Assembly (NCBI GenBank): GCA_947579605.1
Contig: OX388314.1
Location: 18,659,982 to 18,723,981, forward strand
Length of the DNA: 64,000 bases
Origin: Athripsodes cinereus
Taxonomy: Eukaryota; Arthropoda; Insecta; Trichoptera; Leptoceridae
Reading direction: 5' to 3'
In this document: piece by piece, positions 49,160-60,580 of the stretch
Position numbering within the stretch: position 1 is the first letter of the stretch
Layout of the letters: each line of letters begins with the position of its first letter
Program-made: the position numbers and the translations under genes
Notes under the pieces: model-generated
Database searches by the model: none
Told to the model about the DNA's origin: nothing
What the model saw: only the letters and a program-made list of their open reading frames with translations

Positions 49160-49648
49160 ATACTATACTATACTATACTATACCCTCACGCCGTGTCCCA
49201 AGTGGGGTAGGCAGAGAGAACGGAACGCCAAACAGATCTATCTTTACACACTTCCTTCGCTTCCTCCACATTCATACAGTTCCTCATACACGCACGTCGG
49301 TTCCTCTTACTCAACACGCGGCCGTCCTTGAGAATTTGATCCACGTGATCAAGCCACGTGGTTCTCGGACGCCCGCGTTTCCTCACACCCTTTCTTTCAG
49401 ATAAGTATATCCTCTTTGTCATTCTTTCCTCTTTCATTCGTTCAACATGACCAAACCATCTCAATTTATTTACACGCATTCTGTCCACAACAGTCTTCTT
49501 GCATCCGCTCATTCTTCTAATATCCTCATTCTTCACTCTATCACGCAGCGTTTTACCAACCATTCTTCTCAACGATCGCATCTCTACTGCATTTATTCCA
49601 CTTTCGTCCTTCTTCAACCACGTCCATGTCTCGCTTGCATACGTAAGT
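49160..49648 (-). pseudogene. LINE family A C-terminal fragment, best-preserved copy
   Basis: Open minus-strand frame of about 150 codons: ASETWTWLKKDESGINAVEM, RSLRRMVGKTLRDRVKNED, MRVNKLRWFGHVERMKEERM, KRGRPRTTWLDHVDQILKDG and WRSVLSAYPTWDTA, then a stop (49186-49188). It lacks the insertion seen at 31817-35924, so it serves as the empty-site reference. The 3' end is followed by a short TACTA repeat (49161-49184), as expected for RTE-like tails. The 5' side is truncated at about 49648, where family C begins. Confidence 0.88.
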
Positions 49649-49651
49649 GAC

Positions 49652-49972
49652 AATAATATCTTACGATATATTTTGCAACTGTCTGTAATATGTCAAAGAC
49701 GTATATTAACCTTTTTCGGAGATATTATAAGACGTGAGCCAGACAATCTGGAAAAAAATATTTTGTCTAGTGGAGTCGAAGGAAGAAGAAGCAGGGGCCG
49801 AATACCAACAAGATGGTCAGACCATGTGAGAGATGCTGCAGGGAGTACAATGTGTGAGGCTTTAAGGCAGGCGAATGACAGGGCGCGGTGGAGGAGCTTG
49901 CCGCTTGGTTGGGGTCATGGTGGGCACGATCCTCAGCATTGAGGGACCGACTTGGAAGAAGAAGAAGAAGAA
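49652..49972 (+). pseudogene. LINE family C C-terminal fragment, copy 2
   Basis: Matches 43010-43290 closely: ACTGTCTGTAATA, TTTTTCGGAGATATTATAAG, ACGTGAGCCAGACAATCTGG, AGAAGCAGGGGCCGAATACC and TTGAGGGACCGACTTGGAAG. One frame reads RRILTFFGDIIRREPDNLEK, then SRGRIPTRWSDHVRDAAGS and RARWRSLPLGWGHGGHDPQH with a stop at 49940. Tail is (GAA)n. It abuts the 5' end of the family A copy in opposite orientation. Confidence 0.85.
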
Positions 49973-49989
49973 GATATTTTGGTTGCATA

Positions 49990-50512
49990 AATAGTTCTTA
50001 TAATCTAATTGATTGGGATTTGTCTAAATGAAAACTTATGTAGTTAGAGGTGGCATTACTGCACGTAGTACCTTCAATTAATTAATCAATTATCCCTTCT
50101 CTGTACATAATGTTATTATACATATAGGTATACCTTATAATATCTAAATGCCATTAATATCATTATTAATATCTAATTATATGTAAACTTATAATTGGAT
50201 TATCAGAAGTAGTAGCAACGCTATATATTAATAGTAGGAATGTTACCAGAATGTATTCCGCAACAGACACAGGTTAGATGGAAACATATTAATCGTATTA
50301 TAAATAATGCTGATCGTTTGTATCTATATAAGTTTCTTCGTAAGTCGTCAGTAGAAGCATAACCTAAGACATTTGGTGGAATAAAATTACCCTCTATATT
50401 AATTTCTCGGTCAATTTTTTATATAAATTAAGTTTTAAGTACATATTTTATTTAATACCGGAGGCATTAACAGATATCAAACATTAGTTTCACAGTAGTC
50501 GTGATCAGAAAC
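49990..50512. other. No gene seen
   Basis: AT-rich; nothing supportable. Confidence 0.5.
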
Positions 50513-50516
50513 TTAA

Positions 50517-51206
50517 GGGGCCCCTTTAAAAACGATAAAACATTCAATTTCTAACAAGTTTGGTACACAAACTCTCAAAACTTGTAGAAAACAAATATTT
50601 ATTACCAATATCAAACTTTAACTTTAAAATAAAAACTTGATTTTAGCTTCATCGTATTCGTTTATAAAAAAGCATATTTTTAAAAATCGAAATCGGGGGT
50701 GTGTTAGGTACATTAATGCACGAAAATCCTACAAATTTTCATATATTTTTTTAATATTACGAATACTTAGATAGTCATTACAATTATAAAACAAATAAAT
50801 TCTATTTTTTTTTGTTTTTTTCATGGATAGTGACCGATTTAAAAAATATTTTTTTTTATAAAACTTCTCATATTTTGAAACCAAAAATCACCACATGAAC
50901 TAGATTTTTTGAATACTAAAAAAAGTTTGCTAAAATCTATAGTATTTATATGCTTGATAGGATGAATAAAAAATATATATATTTTATAAATAATTTGTGT
51001 TTTGATATAACAAAGAGTACCTACCTAAATAAATCTCGTCAGTCTGCGATATATTTATTTTTTAGTAAAAAACTAATATTGGTAATAAATATTTGTTTTT
51101 TTATTTCATCAAATCAATGTGTTTGCAAGGGTCAACAAGTTTTGGCAGTTTATCTATCAAATTTGTTGAAAATTTTATATTTTACTGTTTTTGCTAAACG
51201 GAGCCC
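50517..51206. mobile_element. 690-bp TTAA-flanked inverted-repeat element
   Basis: Flanked by TTAA (50513-50516 and 51207-51210). Left end GGGGCCCCTTTAAAAACG; right end, reverse-complemented, GGGCTCCGTTTAGCAAAAAC. The inverted similarity continues inward (AACAAGTTTGGTA../AACAAATTTGATA.., CAAAACTTGT in both) to a 22-bp identical block AACAAATATTTATTACCAATAT and its complement near 51076-51097. No transposase seen. A long-TIR MITE; the TTAA suggests a piggyBac-type target. Confidence 0.72.
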
Positions 51207-51727
51207 TTAAGGTGCACGGTGCCAGCGACCTATCCACGCAACCACTACCCCGCCAAAGACATAAATATAATGGTAATTTGTCAATTTATATAGTATGGTA
51301 TCGTGATATTATTTAACAATGTCTATATGAATATCAACATCCGTTGTTAAACAGTGATATGTTACAACTAGATTCGCAATGTCATACAAATATTCTCTAA
51401 AAATGTGTACCCACCCGTCGAGGTACAATACCTGAGTAATATGTATTCATCTCTTTTCTTTTGTATATATTCATCTCTATCTACCGGCCTTTGTCGTCTG
51501 TAATAATCCCCATTCTCATATTGTCTATCTCTTGTTATCTACAAACAATTTATATGTGTGTCGCTTTTTTTCAAACTAAAAATTGCGGCACCAAGGACCG
51601 CAAAGAGATTTTATTGATGGTACATGTTTGAGATTCATATTGCAAATCTAGGTATAACATATCACTGTTGTTAAAGCATTAATTAATTGAAAAACTTTCT
51701 TCAGAAAAATTATAATTCAATACATTT

Positions 51728-51795
51728 GGGTAAGTTGGAAGATATCGCTTCCGTGATAAACTCGCTGATTGCACAATATCGTTTATTTGCATCAC
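51728..51795 (+). repeat. Family Z LINE 3' end
   Basis: GGGTAAGTTGGAAGATATCG then CTTCCGTGATAAACTCGCTG, the plus-strand version of the motif; the tail decays after 51795. Confidence 0.6.
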
Positions 51796-52258
51796 CTTTA
51801 CTTTACCACTAGGTATAATTAATTTTGTAATTGATTTGATCCATAATACTTATAATTATAACATATAATATGTGCAACATACATTTGGTCTTTATCAAAT
51901 GTAAAAATAATATGCAAATAAATAAGTTTTAAGACACATTGTCCGAAATTAAGTATTGAAAGTTAACATATTATTATTTTAAATGATTTTATGAAAGTAA
52001 CAAAACCATGACATCTGTTTAAAAAAATGGATTTAGGCGCTCTTATGTATTCTTACTTACTTTCAGATGAGTTTTATTCAATCTACAGCATTTTCTATGA
52101 ATTTGAAGATTATTTCCGAGTAAAACCAGGTTCATCTTATTATTAATTAAGATGTTTCATTAACTAATTATCAAAACCACCGCATACCAATCCATGACAA
52201 TTATCACATAAAATCGTTCATTAAGAGCCACAATAATAATGTATTAGCTCTAATATAA

Positions 52259-52375
52259 TTTGCGATAAACTCGCCCTCTGTGTATTGATTGTTTTAATTT
52301 AAATGTATTTCTATATAAAATTATCAGACTACATTAAGGAATGAAAAACTATATAATTTATTTACTGCCTACTTT
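52259..52375 (+). repeat. Family Z LINE 3' end
   Basis: TTGCGATAAACTCGCCCTCT then GTGTATTGATTG, as at 262-290, followed by an A/T-rich tail. Confidence 0.6.
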
Positions 52376-53120
52376 ATTTTGTTATTTGATAATCCTCTTA
52401 GAAATACTGTGTTGAAACAAACCTTTATTCAGATTAATTTTGTACTTTACAATTTTGCAGCAATTAAGACCTTTTTGTAAAAGCATACCTATACTCTTAT
52501 AATTTCATAGAAACAATGAATTATCATAGAAGTTCATAATTTTACGTACGTTATTGAAGACACCGTTCACCTGGATTCTATAGAAGTTTGAGAACATCTA
52601 TATGTATCAGAAATTCTGCATTTAACAAATCTTGTTGCCATAGGATTGCTTTATATTTAAAAAAAATATAATATAATAACAATAATTACTTTCTTTCTGA
52701 CAAATATTCTAATACATATATTTTTCCCGATACCTTCATTCATCATGTCATCATCTTATAATTTTATTTTCAGCATAAAATACTACCACCCATTCTGAAT
52801 CTTAAAGAATAATTTTTTATATTATCATTAGTTTCAGTGGTGGATTTTCTTTCTTTTAGCAACGCTTTCTAGTTTCTTACATGTACTAAAGTTGTCAATG
52901 GTCAATAACCTCTCGGGAAAAAATCTGGTGGTAGTACACCGTAAGTCTTAATTACATTGCTTCCTTGTAACTTGTGATTTTTATCAAAGAACAAAGAAAT
53001 CGTTAACAACAAAGACAATTAAAAATAGATAAGTACTTTCTTATTGACATTGTATAAATTCTTTCATTCATATCCCCAACAATAAATAATTAAACCAAAA
53101 AAAGAACAATTATAAAATAT
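52376..53120. other. No gene seen
   Basis: AT-rich; nothing supportable. Confidence 0.5.
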
Positions 53121-53124
53121 TTGT

Positions 53125-53292
53125 CATTTAGGTTGTATGCCTTGTTGTTTATTTCTTTATTTATTTTATTCTTCACTGTAGATTGGTTACAATATTACAA
53201 AATAAAACAGTATCATAAAAATATCAGTTATACAATTCAACGTACAGAGGGCGAGTTTATCGCTAAAATGCGATGTCTTCCAACTAACCCGG
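53125..53292 (-). repeat. Family Z LINE 3' end, best copy
   Basis: The minus strand reads GGGTTAGTTGGAAGACATCG, CATTTTAGCGATAAACTCGC and CCTCTGTACG, then a tail with CTGTTTTATTTTGTAATATTG and CAGTGAAGAATAAAATAAATA. The GCGAT..TTTT..ATCGC-like hairpin followed by C-T-C-G-C-C is a hallmark of many lepidopteran LINE 3' ends. Confidence 0.65.
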
Positions 53293-55425
53293 AACTATAC
53301 TTATACTTCTTCTCTAACATTTGAGCTTAAACATTTAAAAACTCAAAGAAAAAATAACCTTTTCCAATCAGGTCAATTATATACTTAACACTTTTGCAAA
53401 TATTTTTTTGTCTTCAGTTTTTCATCAATATTTCGAATAGTAAGTATATAATAATATGTAACGACGGAAGTTCTTAAGATTAAATTTCATTTTATTGAAC
53501 TAAACTATCAACTAAAGTTATCTGGTATCCGACGAATGATTAGTAGGTGTCTCTCCTTAAAGGGTTTTATAAAATTTATAAATACACTTTACTATATTTC
53601 CTAGGCAGTAAATTGTCCTGCATTATTAAATTATCATACAAGATCCCCTTTTCATATTTTAACAGCCGCTTTAAAAAGTCCCTTTCGATCATCGTTTGCA
53701 CATCGTCACGACTAAATGGAGTGAAAATAATGTGCCAGAATGGCCATCCTTTTTTTATCTCGCCACCCTAAAATCTAAAAGTAAATGTTGAGTATTTGGG
53801 TTAGTTGTAGTCTAGGGAAAACTTTGGAAATAAGAAGCTAAGTATAGTATAATTTTTTTTCATTCATGTGGATATAAAACAGTATGAAAAGATATAAGAA
53901 ACGAAAAAACTCTTAGGTATTCATAATCTTAATTTAAATCTAAAAAATACTCACAAATAGCATAGGTTTACAGTTCTATTTCAGTATTTGAATAAAAGAA
54001 ATGTATGTCTATGAAATGTATTATGAGTGGGTGTTGATCATTCTGCGAGTATTTCAGAAATTTTGTACTATGATTTTAAAATATTAATCAATTTTTATAT
54101 CAAATTCCCTCCTTCGCAATAACGACATGTGTTTCAAACTCCTGTCATAAACATGTTTTAGAAAACTGATAAACTTAGTTGGAGTAATTGAATTTTTTTA
54201 TCACATAACTACTTAACATCGTATAACATAATATGAAAGAAATTTTATAAAAATGATTAAACGTTGTTACATTTCTACAAGTACATACATGCGTCACATT
54301 AACAGTTAAGTCCTTTTTACATTATTATATTTGCGACATGTGGTCCGCAAAGTTTCGTGCAGAACATATTTGAAACGCTTGCTTTGACCCCTCTGTCTCT
54401 TTCTGCTCTCCATATGATTTGAAAATATTTTTTTTTACATAACATCAGCCAAATTGTTAATGTAGAACAACCTTGCTCCGAATGTGACAAAGTATGCCTG
54501 AAGGATTGGACTACCTAATAGCCATCTCAAATAGCACCACGACAGGATAAAAACGACTCATCTTAACACAATTCTCGGCAACGATTTTAGGGTATAATTA
54601 TTATATTCGAGTCGACTTCGCATAGGAAATTCTTATTGAAACTTTGCATAAATATAAAGTTTCACGCTAAGTTAAATTTTCTTCACACATTACGAGCCTA
54701 AGAGATTTTGGAACTGTAGCAACTCAAAATGGTGGATTTGTTGAAGAATTATATTATAAACGGATGTAATCTATGACTTATTAATTAAATATTATTTACA
54801 AATGTACAATTTACGAATATTACTTACGGATGTAATCTGTATATTATGTACCTACAATCCAATCAATAAATAGATTTCTAGAGTAAGTATAGTTATTTGA
54901 CTTTCTTATACTAATTGGTCCTTTCACGTGTATATGTATTATTGTTACTCTTCCCAATCGTCATAGAATAACTTTTATAGAATTTCATAGAATTTTAACT
55001 TTTTTTTAGATTTTGGAGTTGAAACTTTTTTAAAGGACATGCGATACATCGAGCGAGCGGAGATTTGCGTTGCATGCGCGTGAAAGTCGATATTCCGGCA
55101 AATCTACGACATAAATCTGATAAATGTGAAAAATATCTGAAATAAAGTAAAGTGTTAGAAAATAGAGTGCAATAACACCAGGCGGTTGAGTGTCAACGTG
55201 CTGCGATAGTAATAATAATAATAATACCAGTACATAATGAACGTATGTCTGGGATAACAGTGTGGAAGGTTCATTCTTTTTACATGGCAACATTAATTAC
55301 TTTCTCGGCGCAGCTTGAAGGAACTTTCACCAGTGCAAATTCTATAATGTGTTAAATAATAATATAAATGTACTTTAAGATCCATAACATTGTATGCTGT
55401 AGTCGAAAATATTTTGCTGATAAAT
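53293..55425. other. No gene seen
   Basis: AT-rich. A GC-raised patch at 55035-55200 (GCGAGCGGAGATTTGCG..) with an AAT run at 55210-55226 is unassigned; a 5' exon or old transposon are both possible. Confidence 0.45.
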
Positions 55426-55458
55426 AGGAGTTTTTTGACTCCTGAAATATCCGGGAAC
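55425..55458 (+). repeat. R1-like LINE 3'-UTR scrap
   Basis: ATAGGAGTTTTTTGACTCCT then GAAATATCCGGG matches the R1-like 3' UTR at 3113-3143. Confidence 0.45.
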
Positions 55459-56270
55459 TAAAGCTATTCCAATAGTTGAAAATGTGTATGATTTCATGCA
55501 TTAGAAAATGTATTGTATTCAACGATTGAAAATCATCTCTAAGGAACTACAAGAATCTCTTTATACCTACTTGTATGCTTCATCAGTGAAAATAATGAAT
55601 GCCATCTATCGACGCACTCCTCCAAATGATTTGAGAGTTTCAATTTCATACAATTTTTCATGTAGGTAAGTAATTTGTTCGACTAGTAAATCATGTAATC
55701 AAATCACAATTATGTTCAAAATGGTAGGTTTTTATAAGAATCATTACTTCTGAAGTAGGTATTTTTTGTTAAACTTTGCTAGCAAATTCATTAAAAAACG
55801 ATTTGACGATTTTGATGATATATTCAATGTATTTGAGTGATTTAATTTAGTCAACAACACCTACATAATCAAAGGAATTATCTATTATAAGAATCTTATT
55901 AAAAGCACATTTTTCTATAAGTAGTATGTATGTACCTACCCAATTCTTCTCTTTTCCTCGCCATCTTTTTTTAATATCTCCATAAAATATTGTGTATAAA
56001 ATTAATATTCTCCCAGGTGTGTCCTAAATTACTTCTTTAATAATCGCAACACCTGACGTCAGAAAGATATTTAATATTATTAAAATAAATAAAACAATCA
56101 TAAACATATTTCTGAACATAGGTATAATACGATTTTTATTTGTTTCATATAAATTTAGAATCTCATTAGTAATTTAAAATCATGATTTTCCATATAAACT
56201 CATGACCTTTGACCATACGTGGGAGTCTTTAAAGCTACATCCACGTCTTCCATATTCCTCTCAAGAAGAT
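55459..56270. other. No gene seen
   Basis: AT-rich; nothing supportable. Confidence 0.5.
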
Positions 56271-56274
56271 TATA

Positions 56275-56536
56275 CACTGAGAAAAATACTCACAACGAAT
56301 CATTGGTGCGTACTATCAGATTAGGACCAGAGATAGCACAAACGATTCGTTAGTACTGATCTATAATATTGACTTTTCACAAACAATTCATTGGTAAATT
56401 TACCAACAATAAATTTGTTTGCGAAGAGTTAATATTATAGATTCGTACTAATGAATCGTTTATACTATCTCTGGTCCTAATCTGATAGTACGTACCAATG
56501 ATTCGTTGTGAAATTTCATTAGTATTTTTCTCAGTG
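56275..56536. mobile_element. 262-bp fold-back MITE flanked by TA
   Basis: Almost entirely an inverted repeat. Left: CACTGAGAAAAATACT, CACAACGAATCATTGGTGCG and TACTATCAGATTAGGACCAG. Right, reverse-complemented: CACTGAGAAAAATACT, CACAACGAATCATTGGTACG and TACTATCAGATTAGGACCAG. It folds around GGTAAATTTACC. TA at 56273-56274 and 56537-56538 fits a Tc1/mariner-type target. The arms are well matched for about 110 bp, suggesting a young element. No coding capacity. Confidence 0.9.
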
Positions 56537-57349
56537 TAGTGTCACAAGATATACACTATCCACACATAAATATTTGAGTCGGTTCGTATGTGCGTATGTC
56601 CTCAATGGACTCTGAAATAAGGAAAGACAGAAGTAAAATAATACACTCTATACAAGGTCTCATCTTTTGGGCAGGTTTAAGGCTAAAAACATTTTAAATA
56701 TCTTATGTACCTATTGATAAAGATATTACAATTTTAATGAGATTCCCATACATTCGTTTGACAAAATTGCCAAGCGAATGTATGAAAATCCAATATTTAT
56801 AGTCAAACATTTTTCATTGTATTGAATTAATTTCAAAATGAATGTAACAATAAATAAAACAATACTGAAACTAAATAATTAGGGACTGTTTTCATAATGA
56901 AACATTGTGATTGCTAATGACAAAAAATCCTGAATTATGTGAATAAAAATTGCATATTTTTGACATTTTGAGCTATTTTAATAATGGAGGATGTTATGAG
57001 ACCATAGAAATCCATAGGTACTGTAGAATAAGAATAGTATTATGTAAAAAATCCATAAACAATTTTAATTGATTTTTTGTTTAAATAAATACTTAAGTAC
57101 CTCGGTACTAGCCATAAGAACCTATTTATTTTTGCCTAGTATTTTTCTTTACTTTTTTTTAATTTCATGGCAAATCACTTGAATATTTATGTAGGTACTA
57201 CAAACTAAAAATACCAATTCGAATGTGGCAATTACATAAAATTTAGGTCCAAAATCACTCGCAAATGAGTGGATGGTCTTGAGAAGAATAGAATAAAATT
57301 TAGGTATCAACAATTTTTTTCTCAGAATGACATATTTACCCACTTTTTT

Positions 57350-57709
57350 CTTATTTAAGTACGGGATGTCAAACTTAAGTTTTTCAGCACTATTTTCGAT
57401 GTAGGTACCTACTTTCTTTTGTTTTAATTAAATATCGGCATGTGAGGTGTTGAACTTTAAGATTTTTCATTGGGAAGATGTTTGTAACACTTTTTTCATG
57501 AAGGTACCTACCATTTTTGTAGTTAAACATGGACATGTGGGGAGTCAAACATTAAGTATTCTCATTGGCTATAATTTTTTATTACTTTTTTCCACGTAAG
57601 CGCATACTCCATTTTAGTCCAATAAGGTTATGTCATTTAACCCATGTATTTGCACGGTGTCTGTTTATGAATTATATTATCCCGAGCAATGCGGGGTTAC
57701 AAAAGCTAG
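57350..57709 (+). mobile_element. Non-autonomous Helitron, 3' end
   Basis: Ends in a hairpin CCCGAGCAATGCGGG (57681-57695), then GTTACAAAAG and CTAG at 57706-57709, followed by T. Hairpin plus CTRR plus host T is the diagnostic 3' terminus of Helitrons and is very like lepidopteran ones. Upstream lie two to three degraded repeats of about 80-100 bp (ATGT..GGG.GTCAAAC.TTAAG, starting near 57350, 57432 and 57528) that may belong to the element. The 5' TC end was not located. Confidence 0.7.
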
Positions 57710-57768
57710 TTACAAATAAGTGAAGAAGGAAAAGAATAATGTTGATCACTGAATAATCATAATATAGA

Positions 57769-57834
57769 CATGGTAGGAACAAACAAAGTTACATAATAAA
57801 CATGGTAGGAACAAACAAAGTTACATAATAAACA
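57769..57834. repeat. 32-bp tandem duplication
   Basis: CATGGTAGGAACAAACAAAG followed by TTACATAATAAA occurs twice with a 32-bp offset and no visible difference; a recent duplication. Confidence 0.9.
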
Positions 57835-57849
57835 TACATGCATAAATAA

Positions 57850-58140
57850 AAACAATATCTTGTGAACCAAAGGCTGAAGTAAGGTATCCAGAGACTTGTT
57901 AATTGGTATTCAGAGAAGAAAGCCCCGACGATCGCCGGCGCGGGTATATTACAAAGACACTCCGCTACCCAAAGGGACATCCCTTCCAAACCTACTCTCT
58001 ATCACGGGAGATAGAACAAACACGATGAAAGGAGAAAATCAGAGTCAACAGACAACGCCGCAAGGAGCAAAAACTAATCTCAAGGCACTCTTTCCTCGGC
58101 CGTGGATAAGCCCGGTCAACGGAAAACAACCCCCCGAGAG
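57850..58140 (-). repeat. R1-like LINE 3' UTR fragment
   Basis: The minus strand reads GAGAGTAGGTTTGGAAGGG, ATGTCCCTTTGGGTAG and CTCTGGATACCTTACTTC, matching 2719-2850. It runs upstream into GC-rich sequence (58020-58140) with no clear frame. The apparent plus-strand ORF here is not supported by any motif. Confidence 0.6.
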
Positions 58141-58149
58141 ATCCAAACA

Positions 58150-58370
58150 TTCATTCATTACGGCATTTCCTACAAGTGTAGTAGCCGGCGGACTATCTTG
58201 CATGTAACACACATGCTAGCCGTCCGTCAATAAAAGTTAAAATATTCAGGATGGATGACATACCTCATCGCTGAATTGTAGATGTTAAATGTCGTGAATA
58301 AATGTGAATTTACGAATACCTGTTTTTTACATGACACCAGAAAACAACAAAATTTGGGAGATCAATGATT
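58150..58370 (-). repeat. Dispersed repeat family X, copy 5
   Basis: Minus strand: GATCTCCCAAATTTTG, GTCATGTAAAAAACAGGTAT, TTCAGCGATGAGGTATGTCA, TCCATCCTGAATATTTTAAC and ACATGCAAGATAGTCCGCC. It directly abuts the R1-like fragment. Confidence 0.65.
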
Positions 58371-60375
58371 CCAAATATTATTTTTTATAAATTAAAGATA
58401 CCTACGATGTTTGTTAGACAAATGAATATCAGTATTTGAATCAATCTAAGCCAAGTTATATTTCGTCAATGAATCCTTTTAAATACTCGCTTGACGGAGC
58501 TCTATCATTTTGAAAATCTGTGACATATGTTTCATATCCACGTTAATATTTTTTATAGGAATGAGAAGAAGAAGAATGGATGTCGTAATGGTGTAGTAGT
58601 GATATCCGAAGAAGAAAGAAGTGTTAAAATGTATATAATCTCAAGTACCTAATAAATATTAACTTTGAGGTATAAAAATCTCGTCTTCTGCTGTATTTTA
58701 TTTATTCCAATCACAACTTATAATAAATGTAAAGTGTTTGATAGAAATTGCTAAACAAAACATTATACTTTTAGATCTTCCGTAAAAAATTGAATTTATG
58801 GCATCAGTTTTCATGCTATTCACATAAAATTTTATACAATAAATACATCTTGAGGTAGACATAATATCTTGCATTGTCATTCAGCTGTGCACCAAGTAAA
58901 ACTAATCACATGGAATTAATTAAAGTGCACTCTCATGTTTATTCTGTACTTCCATTGTATTATATTATCTTGAAACGTTTGAAAGATAGAGCAATTTAAT
59001 ACTACAATGAAAGATTTATTCAAACGGTAGATTACACTACTTTCTTTAACTATTATTCTTTTTCTTAATTCCTTCAATGAGTTTGCTTTTGAGGATATGA
59101 ATATAGAAGAGAGAATCTATAGTTGTTGATAGTGTACGGAGCCCATTAACACATTGTCTGCTTGATTAATTACTACAAGCATCTTCTGCTACTCGCTATA
59201 ACAGACTGACTGTGTACATTGAATATATTATTATTATTATTACTTACAATATTCAATGTTCCAGCACGAATAGATAAATGTACTTGCTTAGTTACTATCT
59301 ATTTAGTTTGTATGCAGAAGATTTTCTGGGATAAAGAGATGTGTGGAAACATTAATCAATCTTCTAGCGTGAGTACATTTATTTAGTAAGTACTGTAGTG
59401 TGTTTTATCGAATTAATGAAAAGTTTTTAAAATAGGATACTTAAATATAAGATGAAAGTTTTACTTTTACAATAATTACCGACTGTCAAGTAAGAATGCA
59501 CTATAACTTTTAAGTGTATGTTGATATTTAACTATAATATAATGCTTCTCAGTCTATATAAAATAGGTTACGTATAAATGTCTCATGAAAACCATCGAGA
59601 AGAAGATATCGCCACATGGCCTGCCATAAAGGTTAGATGAAGAGCAATAATGAATGTGTTTAATAGAGCATTAATAGATATTTAAAGCAGCGCAGAAGAC
59701 GGGAAATTGAATTAAAAACGTAAAGAATATTTCCTGCGGAATAAGTAATTCAAAATTATCAGATGCACCAAGTTTTTCCTCCATTGCCCTCATTTGCTTT
59801 TAGAATTGATAAGGAACTTCTTGAAAATATTATCTAGAACGTATTTCTCTTGGAGAACTTTTACTTCATACATATTATTATATTCATTTATTTCTTTAAA
59901 ATAACTCCGTCTTCATTCACACTTCCATTTATTATTTCGTTTTTATTTGCCCTGCAATGGGAAGTTTTGTCGTGATTTTTCTGCATTCGGTGCATAATTT
60001 AAATAGTTCCAACTAGTGCAGAATTTTAATTAACCTTCCCGTTAACAAAACTTTTTCATAACATAATGTGTGGTCTGCTCTTTTTATTTCATCCAATATA
60101 TACAGAGACCATAACCAAAAAGTAATTATATTGTTTTAGTTAAAATTTTATGTTAGAAACTAAGGAAATTTGTTTTTACACAGTAAAAATGTGCAAAGCA
60201 CTTCAACATCGCTACTAGCGCTTTTTTGGTGTTTTTCCACAAAAATAACGCATTTCGAAATAAGTTTTCTGTGTTATTGTGATTATTACTCATTTATACT
60301 ACAAACAGCTTATCTCCCTTACAAGTCTCGTTTCGGACCGAAAAGAGGGTAAGTTGATGAAGATATAGTTCTTGT
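58371..60375. other. No gene seen
   Basis: AT-rich; nothing supportable. Confidence 0.5.
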
Positions 60376-60379
60376 AACA

Positions 60380-60580
60380 GGTCTCGATATGAGTACGGCG
60401 TTTGTTACCATTGACCACTCCTGTCTGGAAACTGGTTGAATATGGAAGAGCACTCGGATGATAAACTGGTCCTTATAAGCGGACCAAACCAGAACTCGAG
60501 AAGCAACATCCACTCAGGGAGTAACTCAAGGTTCTCTCTTGGGTCCAGTTCTGTTCACTCTCTACAAGGTCACATTACCC
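60380..60580 (+). pseudogene. LINE RT core fragment
   Basis: GLDMSTAFVTIDHSCLETG corresponds to RT motif A (the Asp of D-x-S-x-A-F is kept; the second D of F-D is Val). Some 130 bp later GVTQGSLLGPVLFTLY corresponds to the motif-B G-x-P-Q-G-S block with P changed to T. Stops and frame changes lie between. A short degenerate piece of a CR1/jockey-like LINE not otherwise seen here. Confidence 0.7.

Noticed and set aside
55030..55293. Minus-strand ORF with a hydrophobic stretch (LVLLLLLLS)
   Set aside because: The Leu run is the translation of an AAT/TTA microsatellite; no supporting motif.
57896..58207. Plus-strand 103-codon ORF in GC-rich DNA
   Set aside because: Antisense of an R1-like 3' UTR and part of family X; no protein motif.
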